Source of the DNA: Micromonospora siamensis
Lineage (GTDB): Bacteria; Actinomycetota; Actinomycetes; Mycobacteriales; Micromonosporaceae
DNA: 64,000 bases
NCBI RefSeq assembly: GCF_900090305.1
Contig: NZ_LT607751.1
Span: forward strand, 4,712,001 to 4,776,000
Direction: 5' to 3'
In this document: positions 8,321 through 17,240 of the stretch, in pieces
How the letters are laid out: every line of letters begins with the position of its first letter
Numbering within the stretch: position 1 is the first letter of the stretch
Program-made: the position numbers and the translations under genes
The notes under the pieces: model-generated
Database searches by the model: none
What the model saw: the letters and a program-made list of their open reading frames with translations, nothing else
Told to the model about the DNA's origin: nothing

Positions 8321-10060
8321 TCAGGGGGTGCGGATGGCGTCGAGGGCCAGGAGGGCCACGTGGAGGGAGAGACAGGTCTCGACCGAGTCGAGGTCGGCCT
8401 CGAGGATGCGCGCGATCCGGGCCAGGCGTTCATAGAAGGCCGGGCGGGACAGGTGCGCGGCCACGGCCGCGGCGGACTTGTTGCGACCGGAGTCCAGGTA
8501 CGCCCGCAGGGTGCCCAGCAACTGCTCCCGGGGGTGCTGGGCGTCGTGCGCGAGCAGCGCGCCCAGTTCCCGCTCGACGAAGGTCTGCACCCGCGGCTCG
8601 TCACGCAGCAGGTGCAGCAGCCCGGCCAGGCCCACGTGCGGCAGCCGGAAGATCGGCAGGTCCCGGCGGTCCCGGCGGGCGGCGTCGGCGACCTGCCGCG
8701 CCTCGATCAACGAACGGCGGGCCTCCCGCAGGGTGCCCACACCGGTGCCGGCGGCCACGATCACCGACCCGGGCCGCCCGGCCGGTGACCGGACCGCCGG
8801 GACGTCGACCCGGGTACGGCGCAGCGCCGCCGCGAACGTGGCGAGCGCCTTCTCCTCACCCGTCGCGTCGGGCAGGGCGAGCAGCGCACCGACCGCCTGG
8901 TCGTCGACGGCACTGGTCAACGCGGTCAGCTTGGCCTCGCGCAGGGCCTGCCCGACCGCCTCGGCGAGGTCCCGCAGCCGGGCCGGCCCGGCCTCCTGGG
9001 TCGCGTCGGGCAGCAGGCCGCTCTCCGCGGGGCCGGCGCCGTTCTCGGCGGCCGGTTCGTCGAGCCGGTGCCGGACCACCACCCCGACCAGGTGCCGGCG
9101 TTCCAGCGTCACCCCGAGGGCCCGGGCCCGCAGCGCCACCTCGTCCACCGGCCGGGAGTGGTCCAGCAGCGCGGTGAGCAGGGTCCGGTGGATCTGCCGC
9201 TCCAGACCCTCGGCGTCCCGGCGGATCAGCCGGCCCAGGGCCAGGGTGGAGGCGGCCCGCTCCAGCAGGATGGTCAGCCGGGTCGGCGGGGTCCCGGGCG
9301 GCCTTGTCTCGGCGGCGCCGCCGGAGGTCAGGTCGCCGCCGCCGGGCCAGCGCAGCAGCAGCCGCCCCCAGTCGTGTCCCCGGGCGCCGACGGTGGTCAC
9401 CAGCCATCCGGCGTCGGCGTCGTACGCGGTCCGGCCGGCGGGACGGATCCGGCGGGAGTGCTGTTCCCAGCCGTCGAGCAGCAGCTCCGGGCTCTCCCCC
9501 GCCGGGTCGTACGCGAGCACCTGCCGGGACAGGTTCTCCAGCACCACCGGGCAGCCGGCCAGCTCGGCGGCCTGCCGGACCACCTCGGCCGGCCCGGCGC
9601 CCTCCACCGACAGTTCGGTGAACCGCTGGTGGATCTCCTCGGTGGCGCGCAGCTCGGTAAGCTGGGCGTCCACGATCAGCGCGTGCACCGCCTCGGTGAT
9701 CCGGACGAACGGGGTGGCCCGGCGCAGCTCCACCAGCGGCAGGCCCCGCCGCTGCGCCGCCGCCGCCATCACCCGGGGCACCGCGCTGGCGTACCGGCGG
9801 CCGAGCTCCACCACCAGACCGGAGACGCCCACGTCGGCCAGGTCGCCGATGAACGCGCGCAGCCCGGCGTCGTCGGCGGGCAGGCCGATGCCGGTGGTGA
9901 GCACCAGCTCGCCGCCGCCCAGCAGGGTGGCGATGTCGGGCACCTCCGCCACGTGCACCCAGCGCACCCGACGGTCCAGCCCGGCCTCGCCGGCCACCAG
10001 TCGGGGGGCGCCGTGCCGGACCGGGTCGAGGGCGAGCACCTCACGGACGGTAGGGAACAC
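8321..10060 (-). CDS. PucR family transcriptional regulator
   Basis: 579 aa. The N-terminal PucR domain (about 1-125: FPTVREVLALDPVRHG, VRWVHVAEVPDIATLLGGGELVLTTG) is a signature of purine-catabolism type regulators. A middle GGDEF-like region follows. The C-terminal PucR-type helix-turn-helix (LLGTLRAYLDSGRNKSAAAV, HLSRPAFYERLARIARIL) is near residues 505-560. GTG 10060 is chosen: TAGCGT lies 7 nt before it, consistent with a leaderless mRNA; GTG 10069 is the alternative. No catabolic operon is adjacent, so its target and inducer are unknown. Confidence 0.9.
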   Translation of the reverse strand: MFPTVREVLALDPVRHGAPRLVAGEAGLDRRVRWVHVAEVPDIATLLGGGELVLTTGIGLPADDAGLRAFIGDLADVGVSGLVVELGRRYASAVPRVMAAAAQRRGLPLVELRRATPFVRITEAVHALIVDAQLTELRATEEIHQRFTELSVEGAGPAEVVRQAAELAGCPVVLENLSRQVLAYDPAGESPELLLDGWEQHSRRIRPAGRTAYDADAGWLVTTVGARGHDWGRLLLRWPGGGDLTSGGAAETRPPGTPPTRLTILLERAASTLALGRLIRRDAEGLERQIHRTLLTALLDHSRPVDEVALRARALGVTLERRHLVGVVVRHRLDEPAAENGAGPAESGLLPDATQEAGPARLRDLAEAVGQALREAKLTALTSAVDDQAVGALLALPDATGEEKALATFAAALRRTRVDVPAVRSPAGRPGSVIVAAGTGVGTLREARRSLIEARQVADAARRDRRDLPIFRLPHVGLAGLLHLLRDEPRVQTFVERELGALLAHDAQHPREQLLGTLRAYLDSGRNKSAAAVAAHLSRPAFYERLARIARILEADLDSVETCLSLHVALLALDAIRTP

Positions 10061-10191
10061 GGGCGACACGCTACCGTCCGTGACACCGGTCGGGGAACGA
10101 CCGTCCCGCCCGGGCGCTCGGCGGCCCCGGGCGCGGCGCCGTGCCGGCGACGGAGGCGACGATCCGGCGGGCAGGAGCGCGCCCACCACGG

Positions 10192-11001
10192 TCAGAGCGG
10201 GTCGTCGCGCCCCAGCTCCCAGCAGGCCACCGCGGTGGCGGCGGCCACGTTGAGCGAGTCGACGCCGCGCCGCATCGGGATCACCACCCGCACGTCGCTG
10301 GCGTCCATCGCCGCCCGGGTCAGGCCGGCCCCCTCGGCGCCCATCAGCAGCGCCGACCGGGCCCGCTGGTCGGCGGTGAGCCGCTGGATCGGCACCGCGT
10401 CCGGCGCGGGGGTCATCGCCAGCACGGTGAAACCGGCCGCCCGGACCTGCGCGAGCGCGCCCGGCCAGGGCTCCAGCTTCGCGTACGGGATGGCGAAGAC
10501 CTCCCCCATGCTGACCCGGACGCTGCGCCGGTAGAGCGGGTCGGCGCAGGTCGGCGAGAGCAGCACCGCGTCCACCCCGAGCGCGGCCACCGCCCGGAAG
10601 ATCGCGCCGAGGTTGGTGTGGTTGTTGACGTCCTCCAGGATCACCACCCGGCGGGCGTCGGCCAGCACCTCGGCGGCGGTGGGCAGCGGCTTGCGGTGGA
10701 ACGAGCCGAGCACCCCCCGGTGCACGTGGAAGCCGGTGGCTTTCTCCAGCACCTGCTGGGTGGCCGCGTAGACCGGCGTGTCCCCGGTGTCCAGGTCGGC
10801 GAGCTGGTCGGCGCGCTTGGCGTCGACCAGGTACGACCGGGCCGGGTAGCCGGCCCGCAGCGCCCGCCGCAGCACCAGCTCCCCCTCGGCGATGAACAGG
10901 CCGTGCGGGGGTTCCCAGCGGGTCCGCAGCTCGACGTCGGTCAACGCGCGGTAGTCGGCGATCCGCTCGTCGTCGGGGTCGGTGATCTCGTGGACGGGCA
11001 C
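10192..11001 (-). CDS. SpoU/TrmH family RNA 2'-O-methyltransferase
   Basis: 269 aa from GTG 11001. The N-terminal substrate-binding part (DERIADYRALTDVELR...GLFIAEGELVL) precedes a SPOUT knot domain with all three motifs: VVILEDVNNHTNLGAIFRAVAALG (motif 1), ALLMGAEGAGLT (motif 2) and VVIPMRRGVDSLNVAAATAVACWELG (motif 3). Family members methylate ribose 2'-OH of rRNA or tRNA with S-adenosylmethionine. The target base cannot be read from the sequence. Upstream CAGAAT 6 nt before the start hints at a leaderless transcript. Confidence 0.93.
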   Translation of the reverse strand: MPVHEITDPDDERIADYRALTDVELRTRWEPPHGLFIAEGELVLRRALRAGYPARSYLVDAKRADQLADLDTGDTPVYAATQQVLEKATGFHVHRGVLGSFHRKPLPTAAEVLADARRVVILEDVNNHTNLGAIFRAVAALGVDAVLLSPTCADPLYRRSVRVSMGEVFAIPYAKLEPWPGALAQVRAAGFTVLAMTPAPDAVPIQRLTADQRARSALLMGAEGAGLTRAAMDASDVRVVIPMRRGVDSLNVAAATAVACWELGRDDPL

Positions 11002-11118
11002 CCGACGATTCTGCCCGGTGCCCGTCCCGAGCCGGTCGGGGCGGTCGCCGGATGCGTCGCCGGCCACCGGCCGCGGCGGTGGCGGGATGCTTGCGGCCAC
11101 CGGCTAGCGTCGGCACCC

Positions 11119-11721
11119 ATGGCCCGCCCGCTGCTGATCGCCCTCGTCGGCATCGACGGTTCCGGCAAGAGCACCCAGGCCCGGGCGCTGGCCCGGCGGC
11201 TCACCGGGCGGGGCGAACCGGCCCGGTACTTCGAGAACGCCGGCGGTCGCCCGCTGTGGAACCGGCTGGCCCGGGCGCTCGGCCGGCCCGACGGGGTGGC
11301 ACTGTTCGGTCGTACCCTCTATCCGCTGCTGGAGGCGACGACGCGCGCGGCGGCGATGGGACGGACCGTGCTGTGGTGCCGGCTGACCGGCCGGACCGGG
11401 GTGCTGGACCGGTGGACCTGGTGCCAGCACGTGATCATGGTCGCCCGGGGTGACCGCTGGCGGCGGCTGGTCCGCGCCGCGTACGCCGGCTTTCCCCGGC
11501 CCGACGTGGTCTGCTTCCTGGCGGTGCCGCCGGCGGTGGCGCAGGCGCGGGTCCTGGCCCGGGGCATCGACACCGAGGAGCTGGCCCACCTGGACGCGCT
11601 GGACGCCGGCTACCGGTCGTTGCCGGAGTTCGGCTCGTTCGTCGTGGTCGACGGCGACCGGCCGCCGGACGAGGTGGCCGCCGCCCTGGACCGGGTGGTG
11701 GCGGCGCAGGCCGCCCGGTAA
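11119..11721 (+). CDS. thymidylate kinase-like P-loop kinase
   Basis: 200 aa. P-loop GIDGSGKST at residues 10-18, a lid-like region, and DRWTWCQHV as the DR-Y/W-like substrate motif. These fit the thymidylate/nucleoside monophosphate kinase superfamily. It is divergent from canonical Tmk in the second half (a Trp-rich substrate motif), so the substrate may be another nucleotide or a small phosphate acceptor. ATG 11119 has TAGCGT 8 nt upstream and no Shine-Dalgarno. A GNAT gene follows after about 40 bp. Confidence 0.82.
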   Translation: MARPLLIALVGIDGSGKSTQARALARRLTGRGEPARYFENAGGRPLWNRLARALGRPDGVALFGRTLYPLLEATTRAAAMGRTVLWCRLTGRTGVLDRWTWCQHVIMVARGDRWRRLVRAAYAGFPRPDVVCFLAVPPAVAQARVLARGIDTEELAHLDALDAGYRSLPEFGSFVVVDGDRPPDEVAAALDRVVAAQAAR

Positions 11722-11762
11722 TCGGCTGCGGCCGTCCCCGACGCCCGGCTACCTTGTGGATC

Positions 11763-12179
11763 ATGGAATACCGTCTGGTCGACCGGCTGCCCACCGTCGA
11801 GGAGTTCGTCGCGGTCACCCGCGCGGTGGGCTGGGGCGACGCGTACGACCCTGCGGCCATCCCGGCGTCGCTGGCCGCCACCCTGCACGCCGTGGTCGCC
11901 GTGGAGGGCGAGCGGGTGATCGGGTTGGGCCGGCTGATCGGCGACGGTGCGATCTACTACTACCTCCAGGACCTCGCCGTGCTGCCCGAACGGCAGCGGC
12001 GTGGGGTGGGCGCCGCGATCCTGCGCCGGCTCGACGAGTGGCTCGCCGGCCGCGCCTCGACCCGGACCTTCGTCGGCCTCTTCGCCGCGGGCGACTCGGT
12101 CGCCCTCTACCGCCGCTTCGGGTACGCCGTACACGACGACATGACCGGCATGTTCCGCGTCGGCCCGCCCCGGGTGTGA
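11763..12179 (+). CDS. GNAT family N-acetyltransferase
   Basis: 138 aa. Acetyl-CoA binding motif A is visible as LQDLAVLPERQRRGVGAAILRRL, followed by the motif B segment SVALYRRFGYAV near the C-terminus. The substrate is unknown. ATG 11763 is preferred to TTG 11754 because TACCTT lies 7 nt upstream of it, consistent with leaderless transcription. The gene ends in a strong hairpin shared with the convergent PBP gene. Confidence 0.88.
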   Translation: MEYRLVDRLPTVEEFVAVTRAVGWGDAYDPAAIPASLAATLHAVVAVEGERVIGLGRLIGDGAIYYYLQDLAVLPERQRRGVGAAILRRLDEWLAGRASTRTFVGLFAAGDSVALYRRFGYAVHDDMTGMFRVGPPRV

Positions 12180-12181
12180 CG

Positions 12182-12209
12182 AAGGGCCCCCGGTGAACCG
12201 GGGGCCCTT
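12182..12209. terminator. bidirectional hairpin terminator
   Basis: Perfect 12-bp stem (AAGGGCCCCCGG / CCGGGGGCCCTT) with a TGAA loop between the convergent GNAT and PBP genes. The flanking A/T pairs give a short U run on both sides. Confidence 0.85.
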
Positions 12210-12222
12210 CGGTGACGACGGC

Positions 12223-14403
12223 TCAGCCGCGGCGGCCCTGGAGCCAGCGCATGATGTCCGCCGGCAGGCCCTGCTCGTTCTGCGGCTGCTGCGGCTCGGT
12301 CGGCCGCGGCGACGGGCGCGGCGGCTCCGGCCGCTGCGGGTCGCCGGCCAGCGCGGCGCTGGGCGCGGTGAAGTCGCGCACCGGCAGCGGATCCACGGCG
12401 GTACGGATGGTCCGGGCGACCGCGTCGATCACCTCGGACTGCACCGCCGAGCCCACCAGGTCGTTGGGGTCGTCCGGGTTGGCGGCGATCCCGGCCACCG
12501 CCACCTGCGGGGTGAACCCGACGAAGGTCTCGGTGGCGTTCTTCTCCGAGCTGCCGGTCTTGCCGGCGACCGGCCGGCCGACGATCCCGTCGACCCCGCT
12601 GGCCGTACCGCCGTTGCACTGCCCGTACGCCGACTGCTGGCCCACCGGGCAGCGCGCCGCGTCGGTGGCCGCCCGGGCCACGTCCTCGCTGAGCACCCGC
12701 TTGCAGGACGGTTGTCCCACCGGCACCTTCGCGCCGTCCGGGGTGGTCACCGACACCACCGGCGTCGGCGCGCAGTACATCCCCTCCGAGGCGACCGTGG
12801 CGTACGCGTTGGCCAGGTCCAGCGGGGTGGTGGCGGCCACGCCGAGGGTGAACGCGCCCCAGTTCCTCGCGTCGTGCGCGGCGAAGTCGGCGTCGGCCTT
12901 CGACCGGAAGGTGATGCCGAGGCGCTGGGCCATCTCCACCACCTTGTCCTCGCCGACCTGCTCGGCCAGCCAGACGAAGTAGGTGTTCACCGAGCGGCCG
13001 AAGCCGTCCCACATCATCCGGTAGCCGTCCATCCGCTCCGGGTTGGCGTTGGCCGGGCACCACTTGCCGTCACAGCTGGTCTCGCTGTCGTCGGCGTACC
13101 GGGTGGGCAGCTTGCTGGGCGCGTCGAAACCGGTCGAGAGGGTACGCCCCGACTCCAGCGCGGCGAGCATGGTGAACATCTTGAACGTCGACCCGGCCTG
13201 GTAGCCCTCGACGCTGCCCCCGCCGGAGATCAGCGGGTTCATGGTCTCGCCCTTGCCCAGCCCGTACTGCCGGTTGACGGCCATGGCGAGGACCCGGCCG
13301 GTGCCCGGTTCCACGGCGGCGATGGGCAGCGCCCGCTTGGCGCCGTCGGCGTACACCTTGCGGGCCTGTGCGACGGCGGTGGCCTGCACGGCCGGGTCGA
13401 GCGAGGTGACCACCCGGTAGCCGCCGCGGCGCAGCGCCTGCTCGCGCTCCTCCGGGTTGGCGCCGAAGGCGGGCTGGGTCAGCCACCAGCGGCGCAGGTA
13501 GTCGCAGAAGAAGCCGGTGTCGGCGGTGGAGGTGGCGGTGCAACCGTTGGGCTGGTCGGTCGGGCGCAGGGTCAGCTTCTCGGCCTTGGCCGCCGCCGCC
13601 TGCGCCGCGGTGATCTTGCCGGTGTCGACCATCGAGTCGAGCACGTAACCCCGCCGCTCCAGCGCGGCCTGCTTGTCGCCGTCGATCGGGCTGTACTGGT
13701 CCGGGGACTGGACCAGGCCGGCGATCAGGGCCGCCTCACCGAGGGTCAGGTCCGCCGGCGCCTTGGCGAAGTACCGCTGGCTGGCCGCCGCGATCCCGTA
13801 CGCGCCGGAGCCGAAGTAGGCGATGTTCAGGTAGCGGTTGAGGATCTCGTCCTTGCTGAGCCGGTCCTCCAGCGCGGTGGCGTACCTGATCTCCTGGAGC
13901 TTGCGGCCCACGGTCTGCTCGGTGGCCGCGGCCCGCTCCTCGGCGCTGCGGCTGGGGTCGGTCTTGAGCACGTTGCGGACGTACTGCATGGTCAGGGTCG
14001 AGCCGCCCTGGGCGGTGCCCCCGCCGGTGACGTTGGCGACCAGGGCCCGGGCCATGCCGCGCAGGTCCGCGCCGCCGTGCGAGTAGAACCGCCGGTCCTC
14101 GGCCGCCACGATCGCGTCCCGCATCACCGGCGCGATCTCGGCCAGCGGCACGTCGCTGCGGTTGACGTCGTAGAACGTGGTGAGCAGCGTCCTGCCGTCC
14201 TTCGCGTAGAGGTAGGAGCGCTGCGGCTGGGCGGGGGTGCGCAGCGCCGCCGGCAGGTCGTCGAACGCGGTGAACCCGGCCTTGGTGGCGGCGCCGGCGA
14301 GCAGGCTGCCGGGCAGCGCGGCGACCGCGACGACGAGGCCGGCCAGCAGGCCGGCGAGCAGCACGGTGAGGAGCCGCGACAGCGGCGACCGGGGTCGGGA
14401 CAT
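12223..14403 (-). CDS. class A penicillin-binding protein (transglycosylase/transpeptidase)
   Basis: 726 aa from ATG 14403; GTG 14451 would add 16 residues. A short cytoplasmic tail and one transmembrane helix (about 10-36) precede a GT51 glycosyltransferase domain with the catalytic EDRRFYSHGG motif and the GGSTLTMQYVRN helix. The transpeptidase domain has STFK (about 403), SVN (about 471) and KTGSS (about 617). The C-terminus is a Pro/Arg-rich tail (PQRPEPPRPSPRPTEPQQPQ). It polymerises and crosslinks peptidoglycan at the outer face of the membrane, downstream of the MurD2/MurL-made precursor. Confidence 0.95.
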   Translation of the reverse strand: MSRPRSPLSRLLTVLLAGLLAGLVVAVAALPGSLLAGAATKAGFTAFDDLPAALRTPAQPQRSYLYAKDGRTLLTTFYDVNRSDVPLAEIAPVMRDAIVAAEDRRFYSHGGADLRGMARALVANVTGGGTAQGGSTLTMQYVRNVLKTDPSRSAEERAAATEQTVGRKLQEIRYATALEDRLSKDEILNRYLNIAYFGSGAYGIAAASQRYFAKAPADLTLGEAALIAGLVQSPDQYSPIDGDKQAALERRGYVLDSMVDTGKITAAQAAAAKAEKLTLRPTDQPNGCTATSTADTGFFCDYLRRWWLTQPAFGANPEEREQALRRGGYRVVTSLDPAVQATAVAQARKVYADGAKRALPIAAVEPGTGRVLAMAVNRQYGLGKGETMNPLISGGGSVEGYQAGSTFKMFTMLAALESGRTLSTGFDAPSKLPTRYADDSETSCDGKWCPANANPERMDGYRMMWDGFGRSVNTYFVWLAEQVGEDKVVEMAQRLGITFRSKADADFAAHDARNWGAFTLGVAATTPLDLANAYATVASEGMYCAPTPVVSVTTPDGAKVPVGQPSCKRVLSEDVARAATDAARCPVGQQSAYGQCNGGTASGVDGIVGRPVAGKTGSSEKNATETFVGFTPQVAVAGIAANPDDPNDLVGSAVQSEVIDAVARTIRTAVDPLPVRDFTAPSAALAGDPQRPEPPRPSPRPTEPQQPQNEQGLPADIMRWLQGRRG

Positions 14404-14535
14404 GGCTGCAAGGATTGCCGCGGGGGCGAGAAGCGGGCCACCCCGCCGCACGATTGTCAGCTAACTCACGGTGACCTACCAGCAATCTCCCCATCTCACG
14501 GCCCCACCGTCCCCACCGTCCCCTTCCCCACCCCC

Positions 14536-14596
14536 GTCGATCAAGGAGTTTGCGTCTCCGGACGGCCCCGGGGACGACGCAAACTCCTTGATCGAC
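14536..14596. repeat. REP-like perfect inverted repeat, GATCAAGGAG type
   Basis: Two perfectly complementary 21-nt arms (core GATCAAGGAGTTTGCGTC) with a 19-nt loop, between the start of the PBP gene and the end of the membrane protein gene on the same strand. It could terminate transcription of the membrane protein gene; its exact symmetry also fits a mobile palindromic element. Confidence 0.7.
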
Positions 14597-14611
14597 GCCA
14601 GGAGAGGGTGG

Positions 14612-15412
14612 TCAGGCGGCGGGGAGGGGGCCCTGGGGGGTGTCGGGTGGGGGTGGGGCGACGACGCTGGCGGTGGCGGCGTCCCGGGCGATGGCCTGCG
14701 GCACCAGGCGGCCGGAGCGGTAGCCGATGCCGATGCCGGCGATCAGCACGAAGATCGCGCCGAAGGTCTGCAACGAGCCGATCAGGGCGCCGGCCAGACC
14801 GAGCAGCGGTGCGGCGATCATCAGCATCACCCCGTCGCCGACGGCGAACATCCCGGAGCGGGCCACCGACCAGCCGGTGGCCAGCCAGCCGGCCGTGTAC
14901 AGGGTCGCCCCGGCCAGCACCAGCGTGCGGGCGGTGGTGCCGAAGACGGGGGCCTGCTCGGCCAGCCCGGCGAAGGGCAGCATCAGCACGGTGCCGGCGA
15001 TGCCGAGCAGCAGTCCGGCCGCGGCGACCCGGCGGCTGCGGGTGGCCGCCAGCAGCCCGGTCAGCGCGAGCTGGGCGAGCAGCCCGAGCCAGACCGCCGC
15101 CACCCAACCCACCAGGTAGAGCGCGCTGCCGTCGGCCGGGTAGGGCGCCCGGCCGACCCCGCCGTCACTGACCATGGCCACCACGCCGTAGAGGACGGCG
15201 TACGCCGGCAGCAGCCAGACCGCCGCGCGGGCGAACCGTCGCACCGACCAGGCCCAGCTGGCGTTGGTGGCCGGCGCGGCCGGCCCCGGGTCGCCGACGA
15301 ACGGCAGGACCCCGAACCCGCCGCCGGTACGCCGGCTGCCGAGCGGCCCGGTCGGGTCGTGCACCCCGGGCACCGGAGTCCTGGAGAAGAGGCCGTTCGC
15401 CGGATCCTTCAT
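14612..15412 (-). CDS. multi-pass membrane protein of unknown function
   Basis: 266 aa. A polar N-terminus of about 55 residues, then about six hydrophobic helices (for example AVWLLPAYAVLYGVVAMV, LYLVGWVAAVWLGLLAQ, TLVLAGATLYTAGWLATGW, FGAIFVLIAGIGIGY) and a Pro/Ala-rich tail. No catalytic or transporter motif is apparent. It is transcribed towards the PBP gene but separated from it by a REP-like palindrome. I do not recognise a named family. Confidence 0.75.
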   Translation of the reverse strand: MKDPANGLFSRTPVPGVHDPTGPLGSRRTGGGFGVLPFVGDPGPAAPATNASWAWSVRRFARAAVWLLPAYAVLYGVVAMVSDGGVGRAPYPADGSALYLVGWVAAVWLGLLAQLALTGLLAATRSRRVAAAGLLLGIAGTVLMLPFAGLAEQAPVFGTTARTLVLAGATLYTAGWLATGWSVARSGMFAVGDGVMLMIAAPLLGLAGALIGSLQTFGAIFVLIAGIGIGYRSGRLVPQAIARDAATASVVAPPPPDTPQGPLPAA

Positions 15413-15458
15413 GCGTCACCTCGCTGCGCTGGGTGACGGGCGGGGTGGGTACGCGCAC

Positions 15459-15522
15459 CGGCGCCCCGGTCCTGGCCACCACCCGTCGTCTACGACCGAT
15501 GGTTTCAGGCACCGGGGCGCCG
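15459..15522. repeat. inverted repeat between membrane protein and SPFH genes
   Basis: Perfect 12-nt arms (CGGCGCCCCGGT / ACCGGGGCGCCG), extended by CCTG/CAGG with one bulged base, around a 40-nt loop. It lies downstream of the SPFH gene and upstream of the membrane protein gene, so it may terminate the NfeD-SPFH operon. Confidence 0.55.
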
Positions 15523-15569
15523 CATGAGTCTTTCTCGCATTTGCCGTCCGGGTCCGGACGGCACCGGGT

Positions 15570-16676
15570 TCAGCCGCGTTCGCGCTGGTCCGCCGGGTCG
15601 CTGAGCAGGCTGTCCGGGGAGACCGGCTCCGGCGCCGGCAGCCCCTGCGGCGCGTTGCCGCCGGTGGCCTGCGCCTCGGCGACGCGTACCTCGTCGTGGA
15701 TCTGCTGCGCGGCGCTGGCCGCGGCCCGGGCCGCCTCCGCGGCCTCCCGCTCGACCTGGCTGGCGTGGTCGGCCGCCTCCGGCGCGGGCACGTCCCCCAC
15801 CATGTTGGCCAGCCCACCGAGCGCGCCACCCATGCCCTCCAGGGCCTTGGTCAGCTCGGTCGGCACGATCCAGACCTTGTTGGCGGTGCCGTTGGCGATC
15901 TGCGGCAGGGCCTGCAGGTATTGGTAGGCGAGCACCTTCTGGCTCGGGTTGGCCTGGTGGATGGCGTCGAAGACGGTACGGATCGCCTTGGCCTGACCCT
16001 CGGCCTGGAGGATGCGGGCCTGCCGGTCACCGTCGGCGCGCAGCACCGCGGCCTGCTTCTCACCCTCGGCGGTGAGGATCTGCGACTGCTTGTGCCCCTC
16101 GGCGTTCAGGATCGCCGCCCGGCGGTCCCGCTCGGCGCGCATCTGCTTCTCCATCGAGTCCCGGATGCTCGGCGGCGGCTCGATCGCCTTGATCTCGACC
16201 CGGGTGACCTTGATGCCCCACCGGCCGGTGGTCTCGTCCAGCACGCCCGACAGGTGCCGGTTGATCTCCTCGCGGCTGGTCAGCGCGCGCTCCAGGTCGA
16301 GCGAACCGATGACGTTGCGCAGCGTGGTGACGGTGAGCTGCTCGATGGCCTGGATGAAGTTGGCGATCTCGTAGGTGGCCCGGACCGAGTCCACCACCTT
16401 GTAGTAGAGAACGGTGTCGATCGACACCACCAGGTTGTCCGAGGTGATCACCGGCTGCGGCGGGAAGCTGACCACCTGCTCACGCATGTCGACCTTGGTC
16501 CGGACCGCGTCGACGAAGGGGACCAGGAGGTTCAGCCCCGGGTTCAGGGTGCGCTTGTACTTGCCCAGCCGCTCCACCACGTCCTGCCGCTGCTGCGGCA
16601 CGATGCGTACCGCCTTCACCAACGTCACCACGACGATCAACGCCACGGCGGCCAACAGGACCGCTGCAAATTCCAT
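15570..16676 (-). CDS. SPFH/band 7 (stomatin/paraslipin-like) membrane protein
   Basis: 368 aa from ATG 16676, with AGGTGAG 6 nt upstream. One N-terminal transmembrane helix (4-20) is followed by the SPFH domain (RIVPQQRQDVVERLGKYKRTLNPGLNLLVPF through ERALTSREEINRHL) and a long charged coiled-coil (ERDRRAAILNAEGHKQSQIL, repeated AEGEKQAAVLRADGDRQARIL). The tail is Pro/Ala-rich. Such proteins form membrane scaffolds and pair with NfeD proteins. The upstream NfeD gene ends 5 nt before this start, giving a tight two-gene operon. Confidence 0.93.
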   Translation of the reverse strand: MEFAAVLLAAVALIVVVTLVKAVRIVPQQRQDVVERLGKYKRTLNPGLNLLVPFVDAVRTKVDMREQVVSFPPQPVITSDNLVVSIDTVLYYKVVDSVRATYEIANFIQAIEQLTVTTLRNVIGSLDLERALTSREEINRHLSGVLDETTGRWGIKVTRVEIKAIEPPPSIRDSMEKQMRAERDRRAAILNAEGHKQSQILTAEGEKQAAVLRADGDRQARILQAEGQAKAIRTVFDAIHQANPSQKVLAYQYLQALPQIANGTANKVWIVPTELTKALEGMGGALGGLANMVGDVPAPEAADHASQVEREAAEAARAAASAAQQIHDEVRVAEAQATGGNAPQGLPAPEPVSPDSLLSDPADQRERG

Positions 16677-16681
16677 AGGGC

Positions 16682-17155
16682 TCACCTTTTCGCTTCCGGC
16701 AGTTGGCCGGTGGAGGAAACGTCGTCCTGCCACACCAGGGCGGTGGCGCCCCGGACCTTGATCACCTGAACCCGCTCACCGGGGACGAAACTCTGCGTCG
16801 CGTCGTACGACCGGGCGCTCCACAACTCACCGTCGATCTTGACCATGCCGCGCTCGGAGTCGACGGGCTCCAGCACCAGCGCGGTCGATCCCTCGATCGC
16901 CTCCACCCCGAACGGCTGCTCACCGGTCTCCAGCGCCGACCGGGAGTGCCGGCGGATCACCGGGCGGGCCACGGCCACGGAGAGGGCGGAGACCAGCGCG
17001 AACACCACCGCCTGCGCGGCGACCGGCGCACCCAGGGCGGCGGCGCCGGCGGCGGCGAACGCCCCGGCGGCGAACATGATCAGGAACAGCGTCGTCGTGA
17101 AGATCTCGGCGACGGCCAGTACGACTCCCAGAACGATCCACACCACCGCGTCCAC
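16682..17155 (-). CDS. NfeD-like membrane protein, SPFH partner
   Basis: 157 aa from GTG 17155; an upstream ATG at 17188 would add an unlikely MTRAFTCHSW leader. Two to three hydrophobic helices (VVWIVLGVVLAVAEIFTTTLFLIMFAAGAFAAAG and AQAVVFALVSALSVAVARP) lead to a C-terminal OB-fold with VDGELWSARS and FVPGERVQVIKVRGATALV, the NfeD soluble-domain signature. It is the short type without the ClpP-like protease domain. Co-transcribed with the SPFH gene; together they are thought to organise membrane microdomains. Confidence 0.9.
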   Translation of the reverse strand: MDAVVWIVLGVVLAVAEIFTTTLFLIMFAAGAFAAAGAAALGAPVAAQAVVFALVSALSVAVARPVIRRHSRSALETGEQPFGVEAIEGSTALVLEPVDSERGMVKIDGELWSARSYDATQSFVPGERVQVIKVRGATALVWQDDVSSTGQLPEAKR

Positions 17156-17240
17156 GACCCAACTGTGGCACGTGAATGCACGTGTCATCGAACTGTCATG
17201 ATCGGTAGGCTCATCGCACCGCCACCCGAGGAGGACTTCC

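Noticed and set aside
12193..15171. A 992-codon ORF antisense to the PBP and membrane protein genes
   Set aside because: It spans the REP-like palindrome and two genes with strong motifs on the opposite strand; no family resemblance.
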